Shown piece by piece: positions 35,338 through 46,894 of a DNA stretch of 64,000 bases. Location of the stretch: positions 34,419,969 through 34,483,968 of the forward strand of contig OY735220.1 of assembly GCA_963457665.1 (NCBI GenBank), written 5' to 3'. The number at the start of each line of letters is the position of its first letter. The stretch's first letter is position 1. This stretch comes from Thysanoteuthis rhombus. Lineage: Eukaryota > Mollusca > Cephalopoda > Oegopsida > Thysanoteuthidae. Below the pieces are notes generated by a model that was not told the DNA's origin, made no database searches, and was given only the letters and a program-made list of their open reading frames with translations. The translations under genes and the position numbers were made by a program.

Positions 35338-35382
35338 AAACCAGAGGCAAGCACTTTACCACTGGGTCATGGTGATTGGTTG
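35338..35382 (-). tRNA. tRNA-like half next to the 5S-like sequence
   Basis: Minus strand: atgacccagtggtaaagtgc, then ttgcctctgg, resembling a tRNA D and anticodon half; ttggtccgaagtacc follows as a weak box B. It lies about 85 bp upstream of the 5S-like sequence on the same strand. Confidence 0.4.
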
Positions 35383-35384
35383 CT

Positions 35385-35690
35385 GAAAGAATAACTTACC
35401 CAAAGTACAGAGTAAATTTCCACTGTAGCCAATGCTTAAAGATACTTTTGTGCTAGTTTGCCTGCTAAAACGCTCTGAAGTGAATAGCTCCCAAAACACT
35501 AAAAATGACCAAGACACACCAAAAAGATATTAAAAATAGCCAAAAAAGGCCAAATGTTCAAGTACGCCAGCACTTACTTAGTGTTTTTCCCCTCCTGTAC
35601 AGCCAAAACAAAAGAGTAGGATGAATTCAGTGCAAAAAGCAGTAAATTGGCAACACTTAATTCTAACGAAGCAGGTAGCGATCGTGCTTT
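35385..35690. other. Non-coding
   Basis: Contains agccaaaaaaggccaaatg-type fragments like the interior of the element at 16.7-17.4 kb. Nothing else is supported. Confidence 0.35.
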
Positions 35691-35909
35691 TATTTTTTTG
35701 TTTTTTTTTTCCTCAAAAGAAAAACATCAAAGTGAGAGTTGAAAACTCCACCAAGAGACTATTTTATCCTCACTTGCGTTGGGTCAGCATGACATGAAAT
35801 GATCATCAGATTATGAAGTGATTCGAAAGGTGGAAAGTTACAACCATTAAGATTAGAGGTCAAAAGAGGCTAGGTGGAAAAATTTGGGAAAAGAAGATGT
35901 TTTATCAGA

Positions 35910-36070
35910 ACAACTAGCATTGGTGGTGGTGAGTGGGGGGGGGTAGGGTATAATCAACCAAAGAACACTCGGTGAGCACATACCTCTACCAACACCATAC
36001 ATCAAAAAAAAAAAAGCTCAATGAAAATAGTTCATATATAGCTATGATACGGCCGAGGTAACTGTTTAAT
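35910..36070 (+). repeat. rep-C fragment
   Basis: aacaactagcattggtggtg and the later gctatgatacggccgaggta match rep-C landmarks at 10.8 and 29.2 kb. Confidence 0.45.
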
Positions 36071-36139
36071 CAATTGTTCATCCCAAGGTAACTGCTATTT
36101 TTGATTTTCAATATTTCAAACTATTGCCTTACTATACAA

Positions 36140-36270
36140 AAAAATAACTATAAAAAATTCCTGAATTGGCACCAAGTTTAATCAATTGTTCATCAGACCA
36201 TCGCCCGCCCTTCCACAAAATGTCTTGTGGACATTCGAGAACCTTTGGAGATAATGTGTGGACAGATAAA
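36140..36270 (-). repeat. rep-D unit, antisense
   Basis: The reverse complement reads ctgtccacacattatctcca, aggttctcgaatgtccacaa, cattttgtggaagggcgggc, gatggtctgatgaacaattg, attaaacttggtgccaattc, which is the family order. Confidence 0.65.
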
Positions 36271-36274
36271 ACAT

Positions 36275-37850
36275 CATTGAATACAAAGGTAATTATCCAT
36301 TTAAGATCAATACTTCTAAGTTTTGTCTTCAAGATAGTCTTAAATACAAAAGGAAATTCAATTATAAATGAAGGTTTTTTTTGTTTTTTTCACCTAGTAC
36401 ATATCTTTTTTGTGGCAAACTCACTATTTGTTTTTATTTGTAATATATATTTATAATAACTGTGCTGTTAGAGATGTCTCTAGAACAGTTACTTGATATG
36501 TACTTTAATCTTTCTCTTTTGTTGTTTTCAAAATTAAAGTTTATCACAATCAATCATTGCTGTTTTTGGACAGTATCGATTTGCAAAGTGCATCTCTTTA
36601 GGGTTAACTGAGAAAAGTCCAGAGTAGTATACTCAAAACACAGCGATTTCAACTTCAAAAACTTGCTTCAAGCTTCATGTTTGTTGCTTCTTATAAATAC
36701 AACACATAGGAGATATCAAAACAGTTTTATTTGATTTTCATGTTTTTCAAGCAGATGGATAATTTGGGGAATTGTCGAGCCTTATTTGACCACCAACAAT
36801 TCATACCTTTTTCGGGTACAACAGACTTTTTTACACTATGGCTTGGTGGTTATATTTGTTGACATTATTGCTGAACATACTGCTTAGTCGTGTATTGACA
36901 CATAGACAGCTGCATCTTGTACTATTTTTACACCACCTCCCTTCTAAAAACAGAATTAAAATTCCAGAATTGAAACTCGGTTTTTTCAATAACTTTTGAT
37001 CCCTTTGGGATATCAAGAAAAGATAAGTTTTATCCTAAGTGAGCTCTTTCAGAAAATATTTGTTGTCCTACAACTCATGGAAAATTTTCATTTGGTCACA
37101 GCAATGATAGCCCAATCTGGAATAAAGACCGAGTCTTCGCCGATTATATCTTTTTGTATCCCCCCACCGGCCTTGAAGTATGGCTGTGGATGCCCATATC
37201 TAGGACTGGGCTAAATTGTTCAATGATTATGATTATCAATACATTCATTGGTAATCTTTATTGGTTCTACATACCATAGCATAAAAATTGTCAGAAGTTA
37301 TCCACCTTGATTGCAAAAAATGGCTAGATTTTTTCATTTCCAGCTAAAAATGTTAAGTATGATCCAAAATTCATACAAAGGGTTGAGATTAGGATTAGAA
37401 TTTAAAAAATAATACATTTGAAAAGCAGTATCTTATTGCGAGATCAACAATGCTATTTGAAATATACATAACATTGTTGGCTATAAAGTCAGCTGGAAAT
37501 GAAAATTCTGGCCATTTTTAGCCATTTAGGACCAAATAACCAAGGATTTATGAATACAAGACAATTTTAAACCCTAAGTAGATGTAATTTGCTTCACACT
37601 CCAAGGTTTTATTTTACAAAGTCTGTTATGAATAAGCTGGAGTCCAAAATTTGTAAACAACAATATCTTTACTTCACCAGGAAAAGCAAAGTTCGCCAGT
37701 AATCAACCGACAATATCAGATTGAAGTCAACTTTTAAAATAACATCGTCCAACAGAGAGTAAGCGTGGCAGTTCTCTTTGGGTAAAACAGCAATTGTGTC
37801 CATTCCCAAAGAAATCTGGAAAGATAGCGTGGTAAGCCATTTTACTTTTT
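36275..37850. other. Non-coding, fragments of the 16.7 kb element
   Basis: tggccatttttagccattta near 37500 and aatggctagattttttcatt near 37320 resemble the interior of the inverted-repeat element at 16.7-17.4 kb. No gene. Confidence 0.35.
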
Positions 37851-37854
37851 TCAG

Positions 37855-38000
37855 CAGAGGTTAAGTATTTACCCATGTTTGTCCGCCTGTCCATGCATTA
37901 TCCTTGGGATTGATTTTCAATGACCTTTTGTGGGAAGGCAGATCAAGAAATAATTGATAAAATTTGGGGTGGATACAGAAATTTTTTTTCAAGATTTTGA
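37855..38000 (+). repeat. rep-D unit
   Basis: gtccgcctgtccatgcatta, gattttcaatgaccttttgt, gggaaggcagatcaagaaat and aatttggggtggatacag, in family order. Confidence 0.6.
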
Positions 38001-38004
38001 TAAC

Positions 38005-40125
38005 TTAAAACTATTTTTAAGCTTTTCAAGTTTTTCAACTAATCCCCATTCCTAATTACGGCAGAGCAGTGTTTAATTTTTGGCCCTTCCCTACTCTTAG
38101 CAAAACAGTTTCCATATGTCTACTCTAAGAAAAGAGATTCGTTTGGACCAGTTTCATTATCTCCTTGTACTTTGTCTGAACCCTAAAAAACTCAGGATCT
38201 AGTGATCAAAGGCAATAGTTCTCAAAGTGTGGTCTGCAAGAGCCATATAAAGGTTCTATGAAAGGAGAAATCTTCTCAAAAAGATAAAGTAAAAAAGAAA
38301 AAAGAATTAATGAAGAAAGAAAAAAAATGTTATGATTCAAATTCTTATTAAAGTCAATATAATTTAAATAATAATGAAATTTAAAATTCCTGACTAACTA
38401 AAGTTGTTTTTATTGTAAAAAGTTGAATCAGTGCACAATTTGATTTTATTGTTCCGACAAATTTCAATTCCAGTTCTACCGACTTATTTCCACGGATTGA
38501 TCTTTGGCTTAATAAGAAAGATATTGAATAGTCACTGCATCCTTTGATTACATTAAATGCTTCAGTTGAAACTAGCTTGTCAGACTCCAAAAATTCTCCT
38601 GAAAGAATGACTAATTCTCTGGAGAAACCAGATGGCATTGTCCACAGAAAACAAACAGCGATGAATATCCTTCCCTAGGTTTCAGAGCTATTAATGATTC
38701 ACCTTATCGAATATTTTGCAGCAGAACATTATCAAATAATGCTATGCTCCTAGTTAAGTTGCAACACCATTGTACACAAATCATTTGGATTATAAGGGAA
38801 AATATATATATATAATATATATCTTCATATACAAGGAAAATTATCATTTCAAATGTAAGCCTGATAAACGAAAGGCAAAAAAATCATTCACTGCAATCTT
38901 TTAGACAAAGAAAACAAAAAGAAAAGGCCACAGAAGCTTATTACGGAGTAAGTTATCACATTGCAGAAATACATGAATACCTGCTGGGTGGAAAGGCAGT
39001 AAAAAAGAGGTTATGACAGTCGCATTTCCTAATGATAAAACTTACTGATTAAAGTTACTCCCCTTGCACTTTTTGGAAAATTAAAATTTCTTTTTTCTTT
39101 AATTCAATTCATCAAAAATTGAATTTTTTTCCTAATCTTACTCACTGAAGAATGTCACAAGCGGACTATGAATCTAAGAGTTGGTAATATGTCCCCAAAA
39201 ATTCACTCGCCATACAACTGGACAAATATACAGATGTTGATAGATTTGCCGTTTTACTAGTCTTTATCAAATATCAGTGTTGGTTGAGTACCCCTCATCT
39301 TGAATTCCATAATCGAAACGTTCCAAATCTAAAACTTTTAAAAAGCCAACATGAAGCCACAAATGAAAAATTCCACACCTAACCTCACTGCAGTATCATT
39401 CAAAGATGATAGACTAAGTTGATTTCCAAGGCATTTATCTAATTATGACTACAGTAAAAGCTTGGTTATCCTTGTGTAACTCTTTAGGAACATAACTATA
39501 TTTACTGTGGAAGACAGCATGTGTCTTAATCAAAACAAATTATTTTCACCTCAAGACCCACATGATTTAATGGTTAAATCACATAGGTCTGCGGATGAAA
39601 CTAAAAATTACAGTGGTTAAATCTTAACCACTGTACTTTTTCTCGTCAATGCAAAAACATAGTTGAAAATATCAAGGAAAAAAAAGAAAAAAAAAAAGCT
39701 GCAGGTACCCCTATGAGTAACAGTGATAAAAAAAAGAAAGTTTATATTCAAATACTAAATTTTTTTGAGGTAAACAGTTGGTCCTGGAACAGCAGACCGG
39801 TCAAGTCTAAATTTCCAGAATGAGTGAAAAATCGTGTGAACCCCCTACCGAAATTTTTTTTTTCCGAGTGCCGGGGAATCTACAGGCATGTTTCTCAAGA
39901 AAACTTTCAAAATTATGTATCCAAGATTGACTAAAACTGCTTTTCACATTCCTATTTCACCATCAATACTGTCACTGAATGTGTACTCAAATTTACGTCT
40001 CACCCAAGATGAGATTTTTTTATCTTAAATCTAAACAATTTAATAAGTCTAAATAAATCCAGCACTTCATAAAACGTGTGAGAATTTTCATTTCAGGCGT
40101 GCGAGTGTGAGAATGTATGAGAACG
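38005..40125. other. Non-coding with one short hairpin
   Basis: A hAT-like end motif (gttctcaaagtgtggtctgc) lies near 38219. A 27-bp hairpin is listed separately. The 85-codon minus frame at 38381-38638 has no recognised domain. Confidence 0.4.
39609..39635. repeat. Perfect 12-bp-arm hairpin
   Basis: tacagtggttaa and ttaaccactgta flank a 3-nt loop, atc. The arm starts CAGTGGTTAA, so fused transposon ends are possible. Confidence 0.9.
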
Positions 40126-40129
40126 CGCG

Positions 40130-41645
40130 TGTCTCAAACGAAATGTACAAGATGAGGAAAGGTTTGCCAACTGTGCAAAAACGGAAAAACTGCTGGTGGT
40201 CTAAACAAAGATTAAGGTAATGGCAGCAAACTTCACTAGTAGTCATTGCATTCTCCAACAGCCATAACATCGGCTGTTAGAAAAATACCAGTTTTTATTA
40301 AAAAGCATCCTTGATGAAGCAGAGGATGTTATTAATTTCGTTAAAACCAGACTGTTGAGCGAGTGTCTTTTTAATATCCTGTATGAGGAAATGGAAAGTA
40401 CCAACAAAGCCCTCCTACTGCATACAGAAGTAGGATCGTCGTTTTGGGGAAAGACACTGGCATGATTGTTTGAATTAGGAGACAAGCAAGCAGCTTTTCC
40501 ATTTAGTTGATGGAATATACTTTCCATTTAAAAAAGAACAATAGGTCTGGCTAGTCACTCGATAGAAACTGTCACATAACTAACATCTTTTGGCAACATG
40601 CAGTGTTGAGGATGATCAATTTGAAAATTGGAAAAAAAGAAAAGGGGTGATCAATGAAAAAGTTACTAATCTCGGATATTGTTGGGCAGCAATCACTAAA
40701 GAGTCTAAATTTGGAAAAGACAAGAATGACACAAACTAAGAGATCAATTTAGCATAAACTTATATTGCAAACTCAACCCACCACTAAAAACATAGGAGAC
40801 GGGGGGGGGGAGAGAAAAATAAAAATAAATAAAAAGGGTTTTCTTAGACAAGGAGTATATCTCCAGTTCTTGAGCTCAATTGATGTGGTCTGTGATACAT
40901 AAATAGCCTGCCAGCCAGACCGACTTGAAAACCCAAGAAACCTATGTTGACAGTTTCTAATTAACAGACAAAATGTAGCAGCTAAGACTTGGTTATTTGG
41001 CCGGCATTTTTTTCCCCCGAAATGAAAAAGTTAACCTTTCATTGCACAGGGAGAAATTTTTTTTTTTTAATTTTTTTTTTGCTGCCATGATAAAATCCGA
41101 GCCTTCAAAAAGGGAATTACTATTTTGGAAAACATTCATACAAAACCGTGAGCTTGACAGCTTCCCTATTTTTAGAGACATTTCTAACGAACTAGGCAGT
41201 GACATTAATGCAAGTGATCTTTCAATGCTTTTTAATGAGGTACATAAACATTTGGAAGATCTTTAGAATTCAGTAAGTAAAAATACTTTCCAAATGATTA
41301 AAGTATCACGTTACAAAATAATGCTTAGAATAGACACCATTCAATGTTCAAGGAAGATTAGCGAATGTAAAATGTTGTAGAATATGAACAGTTTATTGAC
41401 ATCACTTTACATTCCTCTTTTACAAGCAGCATTTAAAAGATTGCGAATTTCAAAAATTGGGTAACTAAGAGAATATCCAAAGCCACCAGAAAAAGGCTGT
41501 TCAAGTACTTCAACTACGTATTTATATGAAGCAGGATTTTCTGATATCTACACACAGTAAAAACTAATCGTAACACAAGACTATGGCGAGGTAGATACAA
41601 AAATCCAGCCGTCTACCATTGAGTCAGACTTCAAAGATACATTAG
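40130..41645 (+). pseudogene. hAT transposase pseudogene (ZBED5/SCAND3-like)
   Basis: Two blocks of one ORF, split by rep-B copy 8. Block 1 (about 40130-40530): GKTAGGLNK, a shift, VMAANFTSSHCILQQP, then KSILDEAEDVINFVKTRLLS, ECLFNILYEEMESTNKALLL and HTEVGSSFWGKTLA, the middle of the RNase-H-like catalytic domain. Block 2 (40995-41640): NLSLHREK, a poly-T-derived FFFFNFFF run, KRELLFWKTFIQNRELDSFP, NSVSK, EYEQFIDITS, EYPKPPEK, then TTYLYEAGFSDIYT, the C-terminal hAT dimerisation motif (TTYLCEAGFS in relatives). Stops interrupt both blocks. The BED zinc finger and N-terminal part are not found. The ORF ends within a few codons of a 34-A tract, which suggests reverse transcription of an mRNA. 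Confidence 0.9.
40540..40970 (-). repeat. rep-B copy 8, inserted in the hAT pseudogene
   Basis: Antisense copy from aataggtctggctagtcact to acctatgttgacagtttcta. It lies between the two halves of the hAT-transposase relic, so rep-B moved after that sequence was in place. It has a run of 10 G at 40801-40810. Confidence 0.85.

Positions 41646-41679
<34 letters not shown>
41646..41679 (+). repeat. Poly-A tract, 34 bp
   Basis: An uninterrupted run of 34 A directly after the hAT C-terminal coding remnant. Confidence 0.95.
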
Positions 41680-41681
<2 letters not shown>

Positions 41682-41799
41682 AATGAAAGGAAATACTGTC
41701 ATCCATCCAATAGACTTTTCTTTCATTTCCCTTTGTCTTTAGCTCAAGGGAAGCACCCGTTCCAAATGCACACGTTTGGAAGGGGTCAGACTATGTCGC

Positions 41800-41980
41800 A
41801 AATTTTGAGACTTTACACCTATATTCAATTCCAAAGAGCGGAAGTCAAGGGTGATAATTTGAGGAACTGCAAGAAAGATCTATAGTATCAAAAATATTTT
41901 TTATCGGATTTCTCGAGAATTACAGATTTGAAAAAAATCTGAGTTGTCGAGTAATTGCGGTACATACCTACGCAGATTTC
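41800..41980 (+). repeat. rep-H copy 2
   Basis: attccaaagagcggaagtca, agggtgataattt, gcaagaaagatctatag and ggatttctcgagaattacag match 18985-19160. Confidence 0.5.
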
Positions 41981-41984
41981 TTCA

Positions 41985-42520
41985 AGTGTAGTTTAATGTA
42001 GAAAACTTGTGCCTTATTTTCAGTCACCTGGTCAACATTGTAAAAAAAACAAAAAAAACTCCTTCGGGCTCTGCACATACTTTGGGAACATCAAAAGACT
42101 ACCAGTCAATAACCCCACTTGATAAATCACTTCAGTTTATTTTTCATGCAAAATGAAACTGCTGTATCGTATACACCACCAGATATTTTTCTTTCAACAA
42201 AACTGCTTTCACTAAAACACGGAACACGTTTATTTTTGTTCTCTATGAGCATCCGTAGTTGAGCGCTATATGGCTATTCGAGAGGAAGAGAGAAAGAAAA
42301 ATAAAGAAACAAACCTAAGAATGAATGGTAAATGACTACTGCTGCGAAGAGAGGAATCATGGACAAATGAGGATCTCCAAGGATCAACTTTTTCTTTTTG
42401 ATTAAGAAGCTAATAAAAATAAAATACCGAAGACATCGAGTATTGTCCTCGGTTTTCGACTTCGACAATCGTGTGTGTCACAACAGAATTTACACGACAG
42501 ATAAACCCGAACCTCGTTCT
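41985..42520. other. No supported feature
   Basis: AT-rich; nothing recognised. Confidence 0.4.
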
Positions 42521-42526
42521 ATGTAT

Positions 42527-42689
42527 TACAGGTATTTGCCTTGATTAGTGCGGTTGATTAATTCTAAGACAATCAGTACTATTCAAGGTCTTAATGTATT
42601 TTTTTCCAGCTTGAACACAGTTACGTTATTTAGGATAGCAATACCTTACTGAATTACATCAAAACCGCACTATTCAAGGTATTTCTGTA
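42527..42689 (+). mobile_element. pogo/Tigger-like MITE, copy 2
   Basis: Left tacaggtatttgccttgatt, right ttcaaggtatttctgta; the inner blocks gttacgttatttaggatagc and aattacatcaaaaccgcact are shared with the other copies. About 163 bp. Confidence 0.75.
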
Positions 42690-42694
42690 CTAGT

Positions 42695-43365
42695 TTGATA
42701 ATACACAAGTGCGAGTGTCACTAGATGTATTAAGTTGATGTAGAAGAGTATTTTTATCTCTCAGATTTTGTAGATTTCCTTCGTGCAGATACAAATGAAA
42801 GTAGGTAGACATCACCCAGACCGACTCTGGTAAGGTACACACGTACACTCATAGGCGTACACACACACACACGAAAAATTTCCTACTCTCTGCATTGTCA
42901 AAAACTAGTTAAAATAGAAAGAGTGGCCTTAAAAAGGAGGCTAATGCACTTGACGTAAGAAAGAGGTTAAGGAAGAAGAAATGAGCATGTCCATTCTTTA
43001 TCCAATGCGACAAGTGCATCTATATATTTTAGTAGTCTACAAATGTAAGACTTCGGTTGCTACACACAGCGAGACTCAAACCCATACCCACCCTTGTGTA
43101 AAAAAAAAGAAAAAAATAGGAAAAAAGCGACTAGAGACACAAGCCACTTGATGCTTATGAGCGGCTAGGTATGCATGTCCTTGTTTGTACGATATGGGTA
43201 CACTACACTGGCAGAGTAATGAGAAGTTCAGGGGGGGGGGAAGAGGGTAGATAAATAAGTAAAATTAAACCCGGGTGAAGGGGTAGAGGGAAGCGATAAA
43301 CCCTCTCCCCTTGGGGCAGGTCAGGATAGGCTATGACGTCAATCCAACTGACATTTGGGGGCAGT
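42695..43365. other. Non-coding; (CA)n
   Basis: A short (CA)n run lies near 42859-42873. Nothing else is supported. Confidence 0.4.
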
Positions 43366-43515
43366 GGGAAGAAAAAAAAATCAAAAGAGGAAAAAGAGAG
43401 AGAGAGAAAGAAAGAGACAAGGCGACAGCGACTGAGTAAGAAGAAAAAAAAAGTTGAGGAAGCCGGGGGGGGGGGACGAGGTGGGAGTCGGGGAAGGGAG
43501 ATAAGTAAAAGAGAT
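43366..43515 (+). repeat. Purine-rich tract
   Basis: About 150 bp of almost pure A/G with agagagagaaagaaagagac-type runs and ten G at 43467-43476. The 128-codon frame on the minus strand here (Leu/Pro/Phe-rich) is its complement and is not called a gene. Confidence 0.7.
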
Positions 43516-43922
43516 TTGCGTTTGGCAACCAAGCGTCGTTGTAGTAGTAGGGAGCTAAATTCATTCAGTCGTCCCCTCAATTCATTCATAACTTGGCGTC
43601 TGGAGTGAAAGCAGGTTCAAAGTCGTTCTGTCTTTCAGTGCCTTTTCCTAACTTCACAAGGAACCAATTAAAATAAAACGTTCTCATCTGCATTGTTTAA
43701 ACAGTCAACACCGGAATAGGAGAAAAAAACCAAAAACAAATAACCCTAACCTTTGGAAACCACATTTCTAACAAACTAACACGTATTTCATATCAAGTCT
43801 AAACTCTTTCTATGAAAGCCTCTTCAATGCCATTTTATGGAATTTAGGAAAAAAATCAATTTAAAAAAAAAAGTTCTCCGTGTCAGTTATAAAACAATTC
43901 AGTTACGCAATCTGATTCCATT

Positions 43923-44060
43923 TTTACCTCTGCCAACGAAGTCTGTCTGTCCGTCTACAGAATATCTCTAAAAACACATGAATTTCAATGACCTTTTGGG
44001 TAATGGGCTAACAGAGAATTGATCAAATCAGAGACAGGGATTTTTTTCATATATTAAGAC
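43923..44060 (+). repeat. rep-D unit
   Basis: tacctctgccaacgaagtct, gtctgtccgtctacagaata, tctctaaaaacacatgaatt, tcaatgaccttttgggtaat, gggctaacagagaattgatc. This is the cleanest opening of the family in the window. Confidence 0.7.
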
Positions 44061-44064
44061 GATA

Positions 44065-44955
44065 TTTCGAGTACGGAAAAAACGACTCACAGTTACTTCT
44101 ACTGCCAGCAACAACTGAACACTGACTACTCAATAAAAGGACAATCTACATATGATAACACTGCTCATCTTAGCACAAGGACCAACTATTTGAATAGAAA
44201 ATTTATTGAGGTACAAAATTTTTAATTATTTTTCGAGTTGAATTATTTTAGTGAATTAATCCAACGTAGAGGAAACTAAAATATTAAGATTATCTCTTAT
44301 TTTACAGCACTAAATTATAAAACTCGTTATCCAAGAAAAAAATTTTCTAGTTTACAGAACTACATTTCATAGCTGAATAAATTTGAAAACTATAGAGCCT
44401 AGAGTTGAGAACAATTTTTTAACGAAAAATTGAATTTTTTTTTCTTCGTATTTTAAGCCACAGTCTACGAATAAATTTGTAGCAATTTGTAAAAATCTTA
44501 TCTGGTACTTCCAAGACGGTGTTTTCTAAATTGATCAACTTGGAAAGAATCAAGTTGGAATATATTGGACAGCACCTTCGAAGACAAAAATAATTTTAAA
44601 TTTTGAAATAAATTGTTTTAACACTAAACTCTATAGTTGGCTTACAGACTCATTCAGCTACAAAATGTAGGACTGCAGACTAGAGAATAATTTACATTTT
44701 TGTCAATAAATAGTTTTCATCTGTTTCTTTGTTCCTGCAAACTAGTAGTTATCAAATTAAAGTAAATCAATACACAAGAATGATTCACCCAAAAATAAAT
44801 TTCAATCTTTACATCTCAATAAATTGTTTCAATTCCAGTTTGTTTTTGTTGGACCTTGTACCAAGATGTGCATACTTATCTTTTCATATAGACGTGCAGC
44901 AAGAATTTAACTTTAAAGCGCTGGATAGTTATGCGAGGAGTAGTTGGGTCATGAA
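44065..44955. other. No supported gene
   Basis: AT-rich. The 83-codon frame at 44729-44980 has no recognised domain. Confidence 0.4.
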
Positions 44956-44959
44956 AAAA

Positions 44960-45048
44960 CTTTACGTCCAACCAGAATAAACCAAATTTTTTTCATGCAT
45001 TTGCTCAAAAAAGGTAAGGGAAATTCTCCATAATTATCATTCAATAAA
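44960..45048 (+). repeat. rep-Q copy 2
   Basis: accagaataaaccaaatttt, catgcatttgctc and ccataattatcattcaat match 18630-18712; it abuts RTE copy 4. Confidence 0.45.
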
Positions 45049-45590
45049 GTAGACCACTACATCTACCTAGGACACATAAGGATGAAGAAATCAAGCAAAG
45101 AATCACTCTAGGATGGCAAGCCTTTTGGCAGAGTAAGCTCAACCCAAGAAGATCCCATTAGTCCTAAAAAGGGTATACAACCAATGCATCCTCAGGATAA
45201 TCACTTACAGAGCTGAAACATAGAACCTAATGAAGAGACAGACCCGCAAACTGAGAAGCATGCAACATGCATGTAAAAGAGTCACGCTCAACCTCACATG
45301 GAGAGATCACAAGACAGCACAATATATCAGGGAGAAAACATGAGTCTGAGACATCATAGAATCCATTAGAAAACTCAAATGGCAATGAGCTGGTCATGTT
45401 GCAAGAATGGCAGACAACCGATGGACATTATTACTCACAATATGGGTCCCAGAGATCACATGTGCAACTGAAGCCAGCAGAACACAAAATGGAGAGACAA
45501 ACTGAACAGATTCAGGATAGAGATGAGTGGTGAATCCTGATGAAGTTCTTTCACCAACAATGGACATTGAAAGACTATTGATGATGAGAC
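45049..45590 (+). pseudogene. RTE-type retrotransposon C-terminal fragment, copy 4
   Basis: Begins slightly further upstream in the ORF than copies 1 and 3: VDHYIYLGH, RITLGWQAFWQSKLN, then VTYGAET-type and NLTKRQT-type blocks in shifting frames, KLKWQ, GHVARMADNRW and WVPEITCAT-type remnants, and a tail near ttgatgatgag. Many stops and indels are present; it is the most decayed copy. Confidence 0.8.
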
Positions 45591-45594
45591 ATCT

Positions 45595-46300
45595 CCTTGA
45601 AAAATGTTACTGACAAAATTTAGATTAAATAACTAACGCAAGAAAAAACTATTATTATGATGAAATATATGTACCAACTGTTAATACTGAATCTAAGTAT
45701 TTCTAGTCAGAGTTTTGGAAGTTCTGTTCAATTGTTTTTATTTATATTGTTTTACTGCCTTTTTCAAAAGAACCATGGTCTTTCTTTTGATGGTCTGGTG
45801 AACTGATTGTGGGGACATGAAAGGAAAGTACCCTGGAAGTCTGGAACAATAAAAAGGTTTAGAAACCCTGGATTAAAGTATTCAGATCTTTGAAAACAAG
45901 TTGGCAAAATTACTTCAAGAGAGTCCGGAAGAGCATATAACAAGAATAATTTTGAAGTTTATGAATAGAATATTCAGTCATCATCCAATTTATTAAAACA
46001 TACTTTCAGTGAAATGTAGCACTTGAAATCTAGAATGGGAATACTGTGTCACATGGTTTTCAGTGACAGCAATAAATAAAATTCATAACTTGTGTTTTTA
46101 TCAATTGAAAAAAAAAAAAATTCATTTTCAATTAAGATTCATGGAGAAAACTATAAACAGTTTAAACAGTTTATAACATTTAAAATTGAAAATGGGAAGA
46201 TATTGCTATTTCATTGATACAAGAAGAATAGATACTACTCTTTGATCTTGAACTAAAGGCCGCAGAGGCATATTCTGATCTGGACCTCATTGCCCAGATG
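45595..46300. other. No supported feature
   Basis: AT-rich. aaccatggtctttctttt and gtttagaaaccctggatta near 45770-45880 hint at hAT-type ends but are unpaired. Confidence 0.35.
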
Positions 46301-46304
46301 GTGC

Positions 46305-46890
46305 CAGAAATTCTCTCCAAACATTCACATATATCACACACCCTAAACATCCAAAGATAAGAATCTAGTAATGATTCTTGGAAGGGAGGGATAGGAGAAA
46401 TTGTTTGTCTAAAAAGAAGTTGCTGGTCACAGATTTCCACTTAAGTGGGCTGGGAAATGAAAGAGTGGTGAGAGTGATCATCTGGAAAACCTCTTCAGAT
46501 GAAATCAGGAAGGGGAAAAGAGGAAGGCCCGCCCTTCCAAGTCAGATGGTGGCACTGCCCTCGAGCAGAAGCCATTGACACATCATGTCAGAGTGCACAC
46601 AGTAAGCAAGATTGGCTGCTTCTTCAGTGCAAAACAGTCAGACCAGCCACAACAAAAGGTTTGGGAAATTCAAGTTTAAAATTATCAAAATTTGCAACTT
46701 CAAAAGAAGTATCACAGAATACAATGGTACCTCTCATCGCGAAGGACTCAAAACAAGAGAGGAATCTGTGACTAACAACTTCTTTTTAGACAAACAATCT
46801 CCCCTATTACTAGATTCTTATCTTTGGATGTTAAGAGTGTGTGATGTATGTAAATGTTTGGAAAAAATTTGCGAGTGGTACCAATCTCTT
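46305..46890. mobile_element. Inverted-repeat element with ~110-bp arms
   Basis: The left arm (46308-46437) and right arm (46764-46885) are reverse complements: cacacaccctaaacatccaa and ttggatgttaagagtgtgtg; gataagaatctagtaatg and attactagattcttatc; gtttgtctaaaaagaagttg and caacttctttttagacaaac. The left arm has a short extra segment near 46375-46392. The interior (46440-46763) is GC-richer and unrelated to other parts of the window; its small open frames are not recognised. A foldback element or two head-to-head repeat copies. Confidence 0.8.
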
Positions 46891-46894
46891 GGTG

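Noticed and set aside
39283..39440. Tigger-like terminus (gagtacccctcatcttgaat)
   Set aside because: No matching opposite end was found, so the resemblance is not enough.
43203..43608. 128-, 77- and 91-codon overlapping frames
   Set aside because: They translate a purine-rich low-complexity tract on both strands, giving Leu/Pro/Phe and Lys/Glu runs.
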